DNA of 64,000 bases from Vibrio qingdaonensis (GCF_026191675.1 NZ_JAKRRY010000016.1:1-64000), one strand, 5' to 3'; numbered from the stretch's first letter, positions 7,939-17,190 are shown. Made by a program: numbers and translations. The notes: a model not told the origin generated them from the letters alone.

Positions 7939-9675
7939 ATGACAATGAAAAATAGTATATTTCCACCTAACTCTATGGCGCATGATTCCCCAAATCGGAC
8001 TGAACCGTTAGGTATAGAAGATTCTCGTTATCAAGAGGCTACCAAAGACAGTTTCTTTCCTAAATGGTCGATAGCCTACGATGCAGAAGCGAGAAGTGGT
8101 TTCGGCGTTACTCCTGCAATATCAGATTCGGCGGTTACTCGTCAAAATGCGATAGCGGCGGAAACGGAAGCAGTCAAAGCTCAAACTGCGAATGCAAATT
8201 TAATAGCATCTAACGATGCTATTTCTAGTGAAATTAAAACGATATCTGAATTATTGGGCTCTGATTCTAATAAATTTTTCGCCTCAAGTATTATTCCTGA
8301 TATTGATAAAAATCAAGCCATTCCATTAAGAGAATACGGTGAAGTCGCGGTGTTAACATCTGGCAAAAGCACTGACTTTAAGAAACGCTTTTCTAAAATG
8401 GAACCAGAGCAAGAGTTGAAGATCTTGTCTGGTACTAGCTTAGTGGATATGACGTTAAGTGATTTAGGTGCTTGGAGAATAACTCACAACAGTGAAGAGG
8501 TTCTTCCTGCATGGTGTTTATTGTTTTGTGCGTCAGGCATGAAAGCCGAGCATTTGATTAACCGTGAAGGATTTAATCAATTAACAGATGTAAATACAGC
8601 GCTTAAACTACGACTTCAAAATGATGAAAGTGGTAAAGAAGATTTAATAGCTTTTCACCGTGACGGTGAAAAGCTTCCTGTTATTCAAGCGGAGTCAAAT
8701 CCAGAGAATGGAAGTAAAGCTTTTAAAGCAACGCTTCCTAGTGGTGTTGTCATTAACTGGAATGGCATAAGTAAACAAGGCCCATTATTCCATAATGGTA
8801 CTGAGCGTAGGTTTGGAAGTCTTCGACAGGAAAAAGTCCTTCCAAATGAAGGGAAAACTCAAGACATTGATGGTGTTTCTGAAGATGCCGTTGAAGAAGT
8901 CATTATTGCGTTTCCAAAGCAAAAGTTCCTTGAGCCTTTGTATTTAGTTCTTCCTGAATTCAAAGAGGAATCAAAAATAACAATCAACCCTAAAAATATG
9001 TACTGGCCTCCGTATAACCCGTTATCAAAAGGTGGAGAAAAAGAGCTTAATATTGAATACACTCAAGATATTGTTAAGTTTGCAGTGCTTGAGCCTGAAG
9101 AGTGGACTGTTTTCTTTGACTCTTTCGATAAGTTGAAAGCAGTAAAAAATACTGTTACTGGGCTTTATGATGCAAGGGAAACCGCGAAAGCTCTTGGCGG
9201 ATTAGGCGTAACAATTCTGGTTAAGAATATTGATGGCGTGGATTATGTTATTCTTAAAAATTATGATAAATGGAGTCAAACGTTACTTCATGGTGGTGTA
9301 TTTAAAGCTAATAATGCTCAAGTAATAAAGCTAGGTTTAGGTGCTTTGGATTCTGTCAAGGGAATGGCTAGGTTTGTTAAGGTTAGCGCCCCAATGGAGA
9401 TTTTGGTTGGTTCTGGAATAAATGTACTTCAATTTATAGTTAATGATGAATATACATTGAAAAAGCTAGGTATAGAGCAGGCTAAAATATTAGTTAATAT
9501 CTTGGCAGCTTCTGGTTTGGCTGTCGGTGCGGTATACTTATTTCCTGTATTGGGTGCGACGGCTTTATACTCTGGTGTCACTTTAGTTATTAGTTCGACA
9601 GTGATTTGGACTGTCGATAAGCTAACTGATTTTGAAAGTAAGTTGATTGAAAAAGTTTTGGAGTTATCAGAATGA
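7939..9675 (+). CDS. Pyocin-S-like antibacterial toxin with membrane-disrupting C-terminus
   Basis: A 578-residue protein with no signal peptide. Residues 1-110 are an unassigned N-terminus with an Ala-rich coiled coil (about 68-105). Residues about 220-345 match the pattern of the S-type pyocin domain (Pyocin_S): ATLPSGVVINWN, then VIIAFPKQKFLEPLYLVL, which precedes the killing domain in S pyocins and some Vibrio type VI effectors. Residues about 395-578 (DGVDYVILKNYDKW, FKANNAQVIKLGLG, NDEYTLKKLG, then a hydrophobic hairpin at 516-558) resemble the membrane-disrupting domain of some T6SS effectors (Tme-like) rather than a nuclease. The next gene overlaps by ATGA and encodes a small membrane protein, as expected for immunity. 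Delivery route unknown: no MIX or PAAR motif and no secretion genes nearby. Confidence 0.65.
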   Translation: MTMKNSIFPPNSMAHDSPNRTEPLGIEDSRYQEATKDSFFPKWSIAYDAEARSGFGVTPAISDSAVTRQNAIAAETEAVKAQTANANLIASNDAISSEIKTISELLGSDSNKFFASSIIPDIDKNQAIPLREYGEVAVLTSGKSTDFKKRFSKMEPEQELKILSGTSLVDMTLSDLGAWRITHNSEEVLPAWCLLFCASGMKAEHLINREGFNQLTDVNTALKLRLQNDESGKEDLIAFHRDGEKLPVIQAESNPENGSKAFKATLPSGVVINWNGISKQGPLFHNGTERRFGSLRQEKVLPNEGKTQDIDGVSEDAVEEVIIAFPKQKFLEPLYLVLPEFKEESKITINPKNMYWPPYNPLSKGGEKELNIEYTQDIVKFAVLEPEEWTVFFDSFDKLKAVKNTVTGLYDARETAKALGGLGVTILVKNIDGVDYVILKNYDKWSQTLLHGGVFKANNAQVIKLGLGALDSVKGMARFVKVSAPMEILVGSGINVLQFIVNDEYTLKKLGIEQAKILVNILAASGLAVGAVYLFPVLGATALYSGVTLVISSTVIWTVDKLTDFESKLIEKVLELSE

Positions 9676-10076
9676 TGTATCGTGTTGTGTGGTTTATTTT
9701 TGCTCCTGCAATAACATTATTGTATGGGTGGGTATGTACTAGTTTTCTATTTCCCTTTGTTTTTGATGTGACGAAGGTTTTATACGAACCTATAGGTTAC
9801 ATTAGTGGGATTTTGTTTGCTGGTTTTTTTAGCATTCTGCTTGTATTTGGTTATAGGTTTGTAGAAGTAACTTTTTTAAAGGAAGTAAAACCAACTAATA
9901 AACAATTGAAAGTATCATTTGTTACAGGTTTGATTTTTGGTGTTTTTGTTAATTACGCGACTTATTCTTTAATTATTGAGCCTAAAGGGTTAATGGAATG
10001 CCCAGCAGAACTTGGATATAAAAACAATTTAATGTCTGAGTATGTAATTGACCTTAAAGAATGCTCGGTTAATTAG
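9672..10076 (+). CDS. Small membrane protein, presumed immunity protein
   Basis: A 134-residue protein with three hydrophobic segments (about 5-25, 40-62 and 78-102) and a short polar C-terminus with two Cys. Its ATG overlaps the toxin stop in ATGA, so it is translationally coupled. A membrane location is what immunity against an inner-membrane toxin requires. The gene is strikingly AT-rich with many AT-ending codons, unlike the flanking chromosomal genes, a sign of transfer. Function is inferred from position and topology only. Confidence 0.6.
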   Translation: MMYRVVWFIFAPAITLLYGWVCTSFLFPFVFDVTKVLYEPIGYISGILFAGFFSILLVFGYRFVEVTFLKEVKPTNKQLKVSFVTGLIFGVFVNYATYSLIIEPKGLMECPAELGYKNNLMSEYVIDLKECSVN

Positions 10077-10297
10077 TCGATAATCATCAGCCGAATATAA
10101 CAAATGCATCAACACGATTTGCTACACTCGCGTTGTCAGTTTGCCTTTAGTTTCAGTGATTAAGGCGTTAAAACTCAATTAAGTCTGTATCATAGCAAAC
10201 GTGTTATGCAGGCGCTGACGGATCCCCTCATAATTTACCCAGCCCAGCATTGTGTATGAGCCTTTGATATTCGAACACTCCCCAGTGGTGTTGAGAT

Positions 10298-10743
10298 TCA
10301 TTGATTTGATATCGACGATGATTCTAATCTCTCTTCTCTTTCGAGAAGAGGTATTGATAGGACTTGGTGGTGTTTAATGCTGCTGGCTTGGAAGTCAAAA
10401 TTCCACTTAGCTTGTACTGCAATTATGCCATTCCACCACATCAAGATTTCGGTGAGTAACGTAATAAGAAGCAGGATATCTAACCGCTTAGTACAACGAG
10501 TTATATTGTGACGAAGTGCGATCTCATAAGCGGTACTTTTTAGATCACGGGGAATGGATTGGCAGCAGTGATTAAGTGGGCATGCCACTTATTATAAGTT
10601 TTTTGCACGGCGTAGTTGACGATTTCTAGCAGCCTATCAACACGTTTAATTGCACGTTTTACTGTGGTGTCGGTATAGAGTTGGCGGCCGAGTTTAGTCA
10701 GTGTTAAATCAGAGCCATTAACCACTAGCGATATTGCGAGTTT
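10298..10743 (-). pseudogene. Remnant of an IS4-family transposase
   Basis: Two pieces of one transposase lie in different frames. The N-terminal piece reads down from 10743 (LAISLVVNGSDLTLTKLGR, then AIKRVDRLL), which is the characteristic start of IS4-type transposases; the C-terminal piece reads down from about 10588 to 10298 (PRDLKSTAYEIALRHN, then RLDILLLITLL), the conserved block after the catalytic Glu. The whole DDE core between them is missing. So this is an internally deleted, inactive element; I could not define its terminal repeats. Confidence 0.75.
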
Positions 10744-11234
10744 TTAACTTGAACAAACTTGCAGTAGTTGTTCACAACACCGTCGATGTGTACCACGCCA
10801 CAGTGAATGTTGTGGCTACGGTTACCCACCACCTGATACTCAACGACGGTGGCGTTATCGGCGACTCTCATCAGCAATACGCCATCCACGACCTTCCACT
10901 GTCCAACGAGATTTTTTTCAGTAAATAGGGCTTTCTCGGTCAATGTACCGTTGGGCTTTAATTCGATGTGCGTGCTAGAGCCATCTTCATTAACTTTGAC
11001 CCAAGACTGTAGATTGACCTCAAAGCTCATGATTTTTTTACGGTTGTTTATCCACTGAGTGAACTCATCTTCCAGTCTTTTAGGGAGATCAGGTACGCCG
11101 TTTACCTCAAGCATGACGCCATGTTTTTCACGCCAAAATAGTTGAAAATAAAGTGAATTCATACGTAACAGCTCATCGGATAATTTAGGGGCTTCACTCT
11201 GAGGCTTTGATATTACGTTGTCAATAGATGACAA
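10725..11234 (-). CDS. Orphan reading frame, possibly truncated
   Basis: A frame of up to 169 residues that I do not recognise; it has no signal peptide or membrane segment. It contains a lipocalin-like rhythm (ELKPNGTLTEK, VGQWKVVDGVLLMRV) but no diagnostic motif. The longest start is a TTG at 11234 that falls in the T-run of the ula terminator, so translation more likely begins at ATG 11162 or the gene is a fragment. Its 3' end runs into the transposase remnant (the last few codons overlap it), so the C-terminus may have been replaced by insertion. Confidence 0.4.
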   Translation of the reverse strand: MSSIDNVISKPQSEAPKLSDELLRMNSLYFQLFWREKHGVMLEVNGVPDLPKRLEDEFTQWINNRKKIMSFEVNLQSWVKVNEDGSSTHIELKPNGTLTEKALFTEKNLVGQWKVVDGVLLMRVADNATVVEYQVVGNRSHNIHCGVVHIDGVVNNYCKFVQVKNSQYR

Positions 11235-11262
11235 AAAGCAGCACCGATAAAAGTGCTGCTTT
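11233..11262 (-). terminator. Terminator of the ula operon
   Basis: Stem 11235-11244 (AAAGCAGCAC) with 11253-11262 (GTGCTGCTTT), loop CGATAAAA; on the minus strand it is followed by Ts. It lies 76 bases beyond the ulaE stop. Confidence 0.8.
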
Positions 11263-11337
11263 GGAGGGGCGTTGTGTTACTGCGCTAAATGAAAATAATG
11301 CCAATAACGCCTGGTGTTAAAATGCGCGTTCGAACCG

Positions 11338-12219
11338 TTATTGGTTAAATAACAACGGCAATTGAGCATGGCTGCAGGCTTCATTAAGACGAACCTGTGC
11401 TTGCTGAATATTGGTGCGCCATTGGTCATCTTTGGCCCACATCTCTATGACCAGTGGGACCACGCATTGTGTCGCTTTTAGCGTGTCAAAAATGGCATTG
11501 AAATCGACGTCACCCTCACCAATAACGAGATCTCGAAACTGACCTTGATAAGTAGGGGTGACCTTGTAGGTGTCTTTTAGGTGGATTTGTACAATATGCG
11601 GCACGCTCAAGGCAAGCTCGGTGCAAATGTCATAATTCCAGCCTGAAATGTTCCCCACATCAGGGTAAGCGGTAAAATACGGAGAGTTGACCTCTCTATT
11701 CAATATTTCAAACTTACTGAGTGAGTTGAGGTAGTCGGTGTCCATAATCTCTACAGCCAACATCACCCCAGCCCGTTCTGCCATCTTTGCAGCTAACTTC
11801 ATTCCATCAATAAAGCGTTGGTGCGTCTCTTGGTTAGCCGGTTCATAGTAAACATCGTAACCTGCTAGTTGAATCGTCCGGATGCCCAGTTTGTAGGCCA
11901 GTGTGATGGCTTTTTCCATGTGAATCGCGGCTTCTTGGCGAATGGTCGCGTCGGCGGAACCAAATGGAAACTTGCGATGCGCGCTTAAGCACATGGATTG
12001 CAACGGCAGAGCGTTGTCTTCACACAACCGCTTTAACTCATAGATGGTCTTATCATCCCAATCCAACCGGCTGCGTCTTTCATCGGACTCGTCCACAGAG
12101 ATTTCTAGAAAATCAAAGCCTAGGCTTTTGGTTTCTTTGAGTTTCTGTTCCCATGAGAAATGATCGGGCAGTGCCTTTTCATATAACCCCACGCGGTGTC
12201 GTTGCAACATCTCAAACAT
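11338..12219 (-). CDS. ulaE: L-xylulose-5-phosphate 3-epimerase UlaE
   Basis: A 293-residue cytosolic TIM-barrel sugar-phosphate isomerase/epimerase (xylose-isomerase-like). It converts L-xylulose 5-phosphate to L-ribulose 5-phosphate in ascorbate breakdown. Metal-ligand strands are visible: LAVEIMDTDYLNS, AYPDVGNIS, VQIHLKDT and VPLVIEMWA near the C-terminus. Length matches E. coli UlaE. It is the last gene of ulaAB-ulaC-ulaF-HAD-ulaD-ulaE; AGGAG precedes the ATG, 11 bases after the ulaD stop. Confidence 0.92.
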   Translation of the reverse strand: MFEMLQRHRVGLYEKALPDHFSWEQKLKETKSLGFDFLEISVDESDERRSRLDWDDKTIYELKRLCEDNALPLQSMCLSAHRKFPFGSADATIRQEAAIHMEKAITLAYKLGIRTIQLAGYDVYYEPANQETHQRFIDGMKLAAKMAERAGVMLAVEIMDTDYLNSLSKFEILNREVNSPYFTAYPDVGNISGWNYDICTELALSVPHIVQIHLKDTYKVTPTYQGQFRDLVIGEGDVDFNAIFDTLKATQCVVPLVIEMWAKDDQWRTNIQQAQVRLNEACSHAQLPLLFNQ

Positions 12220-12230
12220 GCAGTCTTCTC

Positions 12231-12878
12231 CTAGTTCCAGAAACGGTCGATTTGAGTGCGTAGCGCTTCAGCCGTTTCTTTGCCTTTGTCGCCAGCCAGT
12301 GCACGGCCTGCGATAAAGGTCTTGGCTTTAATGCCTTCAAATAGGTACAAGTCTTCTGGCACAATGCCGCCGGTAATAGACAGCTCGATACCAAGCTCGG
12401 AGAGCTGACGCATTTTCACGAGGTCTTCTTCTGTCCAGCCCACGCCTGCTAATTCTGCATCACGAGAGCGGTGATAGATGGCCTGGCTAATGCCCAGGTC
12501 AACCCAAGCTTGTGCGTCTTGCATGGTCCAATTACCGTAGATTTCAATTTGAATTTCACCGTTTAGTTCGTCTGCTACTTTTTTGCATGCACCAATAGTG
12601 GCGATGTGCGCGGCCGCAGAGACGGTAATCCAGTCAGCACCAGCTTCGAAGGCCATTTTAGCGAGAATCGCGCCGCCATCCGTGGTTTTCATATCACAGA
12701 CTAAGATATGGTCTGGGTGGTTAGCTCGCAGTGTTTTGACCGAATTCATGCCTTCAGCAAACGCGAGAATGGTACCGACTTCGATGACGTCAACAAAGCT
12801 TTCGACGTTTTTCGCAACCGCGATAGCCGATTCAAGGTCTGTTTGGTCTAGGGCGATCTGGATCATTGGTTTAGTCAT
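12231..12878 (-). CDS. ulaD: 3-keto-L-gulonate-6-phosphate decarboxylase UlaD
   Basis: A 215-residue member of the orotidine-phosphate-decarboxylase superfamily, the Mg-dependent enzyme that turns 3-keto-L-gulonate 6-phosphate into L-xylulose 5-phosphate plus CO2. The signature residues are visible: IQIALDQTDL at the start, DMKTTDGG (Asp-x-Lys-x-x-Asp), IYGNWT, YHRSRDAELAG and SITGGIVPED for phosphate binding. Standard length. It sits between the HAD phosphatase and ulaE with short spacers. Confidence 0.93.
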   Translation of the reverse strand: MTKPMIQIALDQTDLESAIAVAKNVESFVDVIEVGTILAFAEGMNSVKTLRANHPDHILVCDMKTTDGGAILAKMAFEAGADWITVSAAAHIATIGACKKVADELNGEIQIEIYGNWTMQDAQAWVDLGISQAIYHRSRDAELAGVGWTEEDLVKMRQLSELGIELSITGGIVPEDLYLFEGIKAKTFIAGRALAGDKGKETAEALRTQIDRFWN

Positions 12879-12883
12879 CTTAC

Positions 12884-13753
12884 TTATCCTTTAATTTTTT
12901 CACGAATGAGACGGGCGAGTCCGTCATGGTTGTTATCAGTGGGGCAGGTGAGTTGAGCGTTGGATTTCACCGTATCGTCGGCGTTTTTCATTGCAACGCC
13001 CAGGCCTGCGAATTCAAGCATGGAAATATCGTTATGGTTGTCACCGATGGCAATGACTTGCTCAGCGGTGAACCCCAGTTGTTGGACATAGCGGGCAAGG
13101 CGTTCGCCTTTGTTATTGCCTTTCGCAGCAAAATCGATGCGATTAGACCAAGAGCGCTCACCAGTAAAGTGTTGTGACACCCAAGGGTTGTCAGCAAGAC
13201 GTTGAACCGAACTGACGTCACCTTCGACGACAAACTTCCATACATAGTCGGTTTGTTCGGCGAGCTCGTTAAACGAGTCTATAGTTCGGATTTGCGGTTG
13301 TTGCCCTTGCGGATATTGTCTTGCCCATGATTCCAGTTGCTGCATGTATTGAATGGGCGTGTTGCTGCTATAGGTCATGGCATCGGTGACATACATGACG
13401 AGCTTCATTTGAAAGTCATTCGCCAATTGGATGAACCGCAACGCGTTTTTTTTGTTGATCGCGTTGTGCTCAAGTACTTGTTTTGTCTGGTAGTCGTACA
13501 CGTAGGTGCCATTACAGCAGATGATCGGCGTGGTTAAGCCGAGTTCATCGTAGTAGGGTTTTGCCGCAGTATGATGACGACCCGTTACGATGACGACATG
13601 ACAGACTTTCTGTGCATCTTGAATCGCCTGTTTAACCTCAGGCTGAATGGTATGGTCATCGGTCAACACGGTCCCGTCTAAATCAAGCGCAAGTACTTGA
13701 TAGTTAGTTTCGGCTTGAGACTCGGTTTGAGATACCGTTTCTATTTGAGACAT
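12884..13753 (-). CDS. Cof-type HAD phosphatase inside the ula operon
   Basis: A 289-residue cytosolic HAD-IIB (Cof/YidA-like) sugar phosphatase. Motif I is LALDLDGTVL, motif II IVTGRHH, the motif III Lys is near AAKGNNKGERL, and motif IV is AIGDNHNDISML. It is embedded between ulaF and ulaD, so its substrate is probably an ascorbate-pathway phosphate or a side product. The ATG at 13753 is chosen because GGGAGG sits six bases upstream. It is clearly paralogous to the HAD gene at 19473, sharing TGRHHT, PYY and TPIICCNG. Confidence 0.85.
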   Translation of the reverse strand: MSQIETVSQTESQAETNYQVLALDLDGTVLTDDHTIQPEVKQAIQDAQKVCHVVIVTGRHHTAAKPYYDELGLTTPIICCNGTYVYDYQTKQVLEHNAINKKNALRFIQLANDFQMKLVMYVTDAMTYSSNTPIQYMQQLESWARQYPQGQQPQIRTIDSFNELAEQTDYVWKFVVEGDVSSVQRLADNPWVSQHFTGERSWSNRIDFAAKGNNKGERLARYVQQLGFTAEQVIAIGDNHNDISMLEFAGLGVAMKNADDTVKSNAQLTCPTDNNHDGLARLIREKIKG

Positions 13754-13773
13754 CGAACCTCCCAACGCTATGG

Positions 13774-14472
13774 CTAGTTTTGACCGTAGTAAGCATTTTC
13801 ACCATGCTTTCTTAGGTAATGTTTATCAGACAGCTCAGGTTGAATTTTGATGCCGCTGTTGAGTGAACGTGTCGCTAATGCCATCGCGGAAATCTCTTCG
13901 AGAACCACCGCATTATGCACAGCGTCTGACGCGTCTTTTCCCCAAGAGAAAGGGGCGTGCCCTGCGACAATCACGCTTGGAATCGACATCGCTTGAATAC
14001 GACGTTGTTGAAACTCTTCAACGATAACAAGCCCGGTATTTTTCTCGTATTCTCCGGCTATTTCTCGGCTAGATAGCTTGCGAGTACAAGGTATGTCGCC
14101 ATAGAAGTAGTCGGCGTGTGTGGTGCCTAATGCTGGAATATCAATGCCAGCTTGCGCCCAAATGGTCGCGCTTCTTGAATGCGTGTGAACCACGCCGCCA
14201 ATCTGAGGAAACGCATGATAAAGCTCGATATGCGTCGCGGTATCGCTCGACGGGTTTAGTGTGCCTTCAAGACGATTCCCTTCTAAATCAACGACCACAA
14301 TGTCATCAACGGACATATCTTCGTATTCTACGCCAGAGGGTTTTATGGCAATGACGCCTAACTCGCGGTCAATCTCGGAAACATTTCCCCAAGTAAAAGT
14401 GACTAAGCCATATTTTGGCAGCTGAAGGTTAGCGGTCAGTACTCTCTGTTTTAGTGCTTGATATTGCGACAT
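13774..14472 (-). CDS. ulaF: L-ribulose-5-phosphate 4-epimerase UlaF
   Basis: A 232-residue class II aldolase/epimerase that converts L-ribulose 5-phosphate to D-xylulose 5-phosphate, the exit to the pentose phosphate pathway. Visible family features: [32 protein letters not shown], and the zinc ligands in [14 protein letters not shown] and [12 protein letters not shown]. Length matches AraD/UlaF (about 228-231). AAGGAG lies just before the ATG. It is the third gene of the ula operon. Confidence 0.93.
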   Translation of the reverse strand: MSQYQALKQRVLTANLQLPKYGLVTFTWGNVSEIDRELGVIAIKPSGVEYEDMSVDDIVVVDLEGNRLEGTLNPSSDTATHIELYHAFPQIGGVVHTHSRSATIWAQAGIDIPALGTTHADYFYGDIPCTRKLSSREIAGEYEKNTGLVIVEEFQQRRIQAMSIPSVIVAGHAPFSWGKDASDAVHNAVVLEEISAMALATRSLNSGIKIQPELSDKHYLRKHGENAYYGQN

Positions 14473-14481
14473 AAGGACTCC

Positions 14482-14943
14482 TTACTCTGCGGCCGCTAAT
14501 GCAGCATCAATTAATTGCGCGACATCATTTGGGGTTTTACAGGCACGAAGTTTGGAAAAATCCTCATCAAATTCGATAAGGTTGGCAACTTGCATGGTGC
14601 CTTCGATGTGCTCCTCAGAGTCTTTACCTGCGAGAGTGATAAGTACGTCAACAGGATCGTCAACACCATCAAAGATGACCGGAGTGTCTAAGACAGTTAA
14701 AGCAAAACCCGTTTTTATTACGCCGTCTTCAGGGCGGCAGTGGGGAAGAGCAAAGGCATCATGAATGCAAATGTAAGGACCTTCGTCTTTAATGGCGGTA
14801 ATGATGGCGTCGTAGTAGCGGGTTTCAGCAACGCCCGCGTTGACTAATGCGTCGGTGCCAAGCTTGATTGCAGCTTGCCAATCTGTTGCTTTGGCATTGA
14901 GTAAAATAGCGTTGTTCTGAAGAAGAGATTCTTTTAAGTTCAT
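14482..14943 (-). CDS. ulaC: Ascorbate PTS enzyme IIA UlaC
   Basis: A 153-residue cytosolic PTS IIA domain protein of the mannitol/fructose-like fold. It relays phosphate from HPr to the IIB domain through the active His68 (FALPHCRPEDGV). The ATG at 14943 is preferred over an upstream GTG at 14955 because GAGG lies seven bases before it. It follows ulaAB after a 116-base gap containing a strong hairpin, and precedes ulaF by nine bases. Confidence 0.92.
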   Translation of the reverse strand: MNLKESLLQNNAILLNAKATDWQAAIKLGTDALVNAGVAETRYYDAIITAIKDEGPYICIHDAFALPHCRPEDGVIKTGFALTVLDTPVIFDGVDDPVDVLITLAGKDSEEHIEGTMQVANLIEFDEDFSKLRACKTPNDVAQLIDAALAAAE

Positions 14944-14975
14944 TGCTTGCCTCACATAGATATTTTATTTTTATG

Positions 14976-15000
14976 GACTCGGAGAACAGGTCTCCGAGTC
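14976..15000 (-). promoter_or_regulatory. Intra-operon hairpin between ulaAB and ulaC
   Basis: Perfect 10-base arms GACTCGGAGA (14976-14985) and TCTCCGAGTC (14991-15000) with a 5-base loop. There is no T-run after it on the minus strand, so it fits a transcript-stabilising or processing hairpin better than a terminator. Confidence 0.65.
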
Positions 15001-15059
15001 GTATTTTTAGTTATAGATAGTAATGTAAATTATGTTTTCATTAAGCGATGCGTCGTCGC

Positions 15060-16850
15060 TTACTTATGGAAGTTGTTTTCAATAATTGAAACCAGCTCGT
15101 CACCAAATGTTTTCACCATGATCATATTCTTCACGGCTAACTGCTGTTTACCTTCTGGTAGACCCGTAATCTTTTCTGCCAAAGCAACAGAGGTGACGAT
15201 GATGTCAAATGAACCCAAGTGTGATTTGTAGTCGGTAATCGCGCTGTTAAAGGTCGAGCTCGGGATGCCTCTCTTGTCCAAGTACTCTTTAATTTTCTTA
15301 GAGCACATCATTGATGAGCCTTGACCTGAGCCGCAGCACACGAGGACACGAACGGGTTTTTGTGTCGTACTACCGCTGGCTTGTGGAGCGTCGGCAGTGG
15401 CGGTAGATTGAACTGGCGCAGCGACCTCAATTTCAATGCCTTCAGGTGTCACAGCCGTGACGGTTTCCATCGCATCTTCTTCCGCTCGTAGTGTTTTAGA
15501 GGCGAAGTACATGTACACACCAGACAGCGCGACGATAACGAAGAAGAACAAGCTAGAGCTAGAGATACCTTGCATGATAGGCGGGAAGATTAATGCCCAG
15601 TCAGCCATGCCCATCCAGCCGTTAAACTCAGTACCAGATTGAGCGAAGATATGGATGGCCCAAGCAGAGCCGACGACTTCGATAATCCCCATCACGAAAC
15701 AGATCTTCATGACCGCTTTCCAGCCACCAAAGTGGTTAGCAAAGACGCCAATGGTCGCGTTGGAGAAGAACATTGGGATAAAGCCTGGGATAATCATGAT
15801 TGGTGCGTCAAACGCGAGCATAGCAAGCACAGCGGTAAACTGACCTACCGCACCCCACATGAAACCAAACACCATCGCATTCGGCGAGTAGGCATAAATA
15901 GCCGCACAGTCAATGGCGAGAACCGCGTTTGGAATAAGGCGTTGTGAAATACCGTTGAAGGCTTCGGACAGTTCGGCTACGAACATACGTACGCCAGTGA
16001 CGATAACTTGAATCGCCACCGCGAATTTCAAGCCAGTTTCAAAGATATAGATAAACCAGTGCGTTTTTCCTGCCATGTCTTGAAGATTATCAAGGCCAAA
16101 AGAAAGCAGAATAATACCGAAGAACGCAGTCATGACTAAGGTTGTTGCAGCGATACTATCGTGGAAAATGTGTAGCCATTTTGGCAGTTTTACATGGTCA
16201 ACGCTGTCGTTTTTATCACCGAGTTTCGGCGCGACTTTGGTGGCAATCCATGAGGCAAACTGTTGCTGGTGACCAATAGAGAAACCAGCGCCGCCCGTGA
16301 CTTCTTGGGTCGGCTTAAACATGATGTTAGACGAGATACCCCAGTACAATGCCATCAGGATTGCTGAGTAAATGATCGTTTCCCACATGCTTGCGCCAAG
16401 CACAAAATAGAATACCGCAATCAGACCCGCTTGCTGGAACATGATGTGTCCCGTCAGCATGATGGTGCGAATGCCTGTATAGCGGCGGAAGGCGACTAAG
16501 AGAATATTCAGACCCAGCGCGAGTAGCACCGCGTAGCCTACCCATGAATAGTTGTCACCCATGGTCTCCATCGTTGCCATCATGGAGGTGTACGGGTCAA
16601 TCACTGAGCCGGTTAGCCCGTGAATTTCACTCATTTTCTCAATGACGGGTTTGAAGCCAGCGACCAGTGTGCCCGCACCGACTTGTACAATCATGAAGCC
16701 AACGATGGTTTTGATTGAACCGGAAATAATGGTTGTCGCGTCTCGTTTTAAAAGAATGTACCCAAGACAAGTAACGAGACCGAGTAGCAGGGGTGCCTTG
16801 GTCATTACTTGACTGTAAAAAATATAGAAGATGTCGTATAAGAACTCCAT
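15060..16850 (-). CDS. ulaA: Ascorbate PTS enzyme IIC-IIB fusion (UlaA-UlaB)
   Basis: A 596-residue inner-membrane protein that imports L-ascorbate and phosphorylates it to L-ascorbate 6-phosphate. Residues 1-460 are the IIC permease with about 11 membrane helices (UlaA family). Residues 500-596 are the IIB domain, whose phosphocysteine loop is [14 protein letters not shown] (Cys505/506). In E. coli these are two genes, ulaA and ulaB; here they are joined by an Ala/Thr/Pro-rich linker at about 470-498. First gene of the minus-strand ula operon, facing ulaR across the operator region. Confidence 0.93.
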   Translation of the reverse strand: MEFLYDIFYIFYSQVMTKAPLLLGLVTCLGYILLKRDATTIISGSIKTIVGFMIVQVGAGTLVAGFKPVIEKMSEIHGLTGSVIDPYTSMMATMETMGDNYSWVGYAVLLALGLNILLVAFRRYTGIRTIMLTGHIMFQQAGLIAVFYFVLGASMWETIIYSAILMALYWGISSNIMFKPTQEVTGGAGFSIGHQQQFASWIATKVAPKLGDKNDSVDHVKLPKWLHIFHDSIAATTLVMTAFFGIILLSFGLDNLQDMAGKTHWFIYIFETGLKFAVAIQVIVTGVRMFVAELSEAFNGISQRLIPNAVLAIDCAAIYAYSPNAMVFGFMWGAVGQFTAVLAMLAFDAPIMIIPGFIPMFFSNATIGVFANHFGGWKAVMKICFVMGIIEVVGSAWAIHIFAQSGTEFNGWMGMADWALIFPPIMQGISSSSLFFFVIVALSGVYMYFASKTLRAEEDAMETVTAVTPEGIEIEVAAPVQSTATADAPQASGSTTQKPVRVLVCCGSGQGSSMMCSKKIKEYLDKRGIPSSTFNSAITDYKSHLGSFDIIVTSVALAEKITGLPEGKQQLAVKNMIMVKTFGDELVSIIENNFHK

Positions 16851-16934
16851 ATCTTTACCCTTATATAATTTGTAGTTTTAATGATGTGTAGGATGTAGTG
16901 CTATCTTGTTTTTGCTCACGAGATAAACTTTAAC

Positions 16935-16969
16935 AATCACAAGTAATCATTCAATGCGTACTTGTGATT
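16935..16969. promoter_or_regulatory. UlaR-type operator near ulaA
   Basis: Inverted half-sites AATCACAAGTA (16935-16945) and TACTTGTGATT (16959-16969), 85-119 bases upstream of ulaA. The same word recurs near ulaR, so this is the likely operator of the DeoR-type repressor. Confidence 0.7.
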
Positions 16970-17060
16970 ATTTTGATTTATATCAATTATTGACTGAGTG
17001 AATGCATTCAAATGGGCTTCCGATCACGTTAAAACAAATAAGTCTATTAAAAACAAAGGG

Positions 17061-17078
17061 TTGTGAAATATTGTGATT
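17061..17078. promoter_or_regulatory. UlaR-type operator, central copy
   Basis: Direct half-sites TTGTGAAATA and TTGTGATT in 10-base phase, in the opposite orientation to the copy at 17142. It lies in the middle of the ulaA-ulaR divergent region. Confidence 0.6.
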
Positions 17079-17141
17079 CATGCCCTATTTTTATAAGCTG
17101 CAGGTTTGACAATCAGACAGGTGATTATTAGAATCATAACA

Positions 17142-17159
17142 AATCACAAGTAATCACAA
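17142..17159. promoter_or_regulatory. UlaR-type operator next to ulaR
   Basis: Direct half-sites AATCACAAGT and AATCACAA in 10-base phase, ending 32 bases before the ulaR ATG; implies autoregulation. Confidence 0.65.
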
Positions 17160-17190
17160 AGTTGTCATGACAACTCAGAGAGTGATAGAT

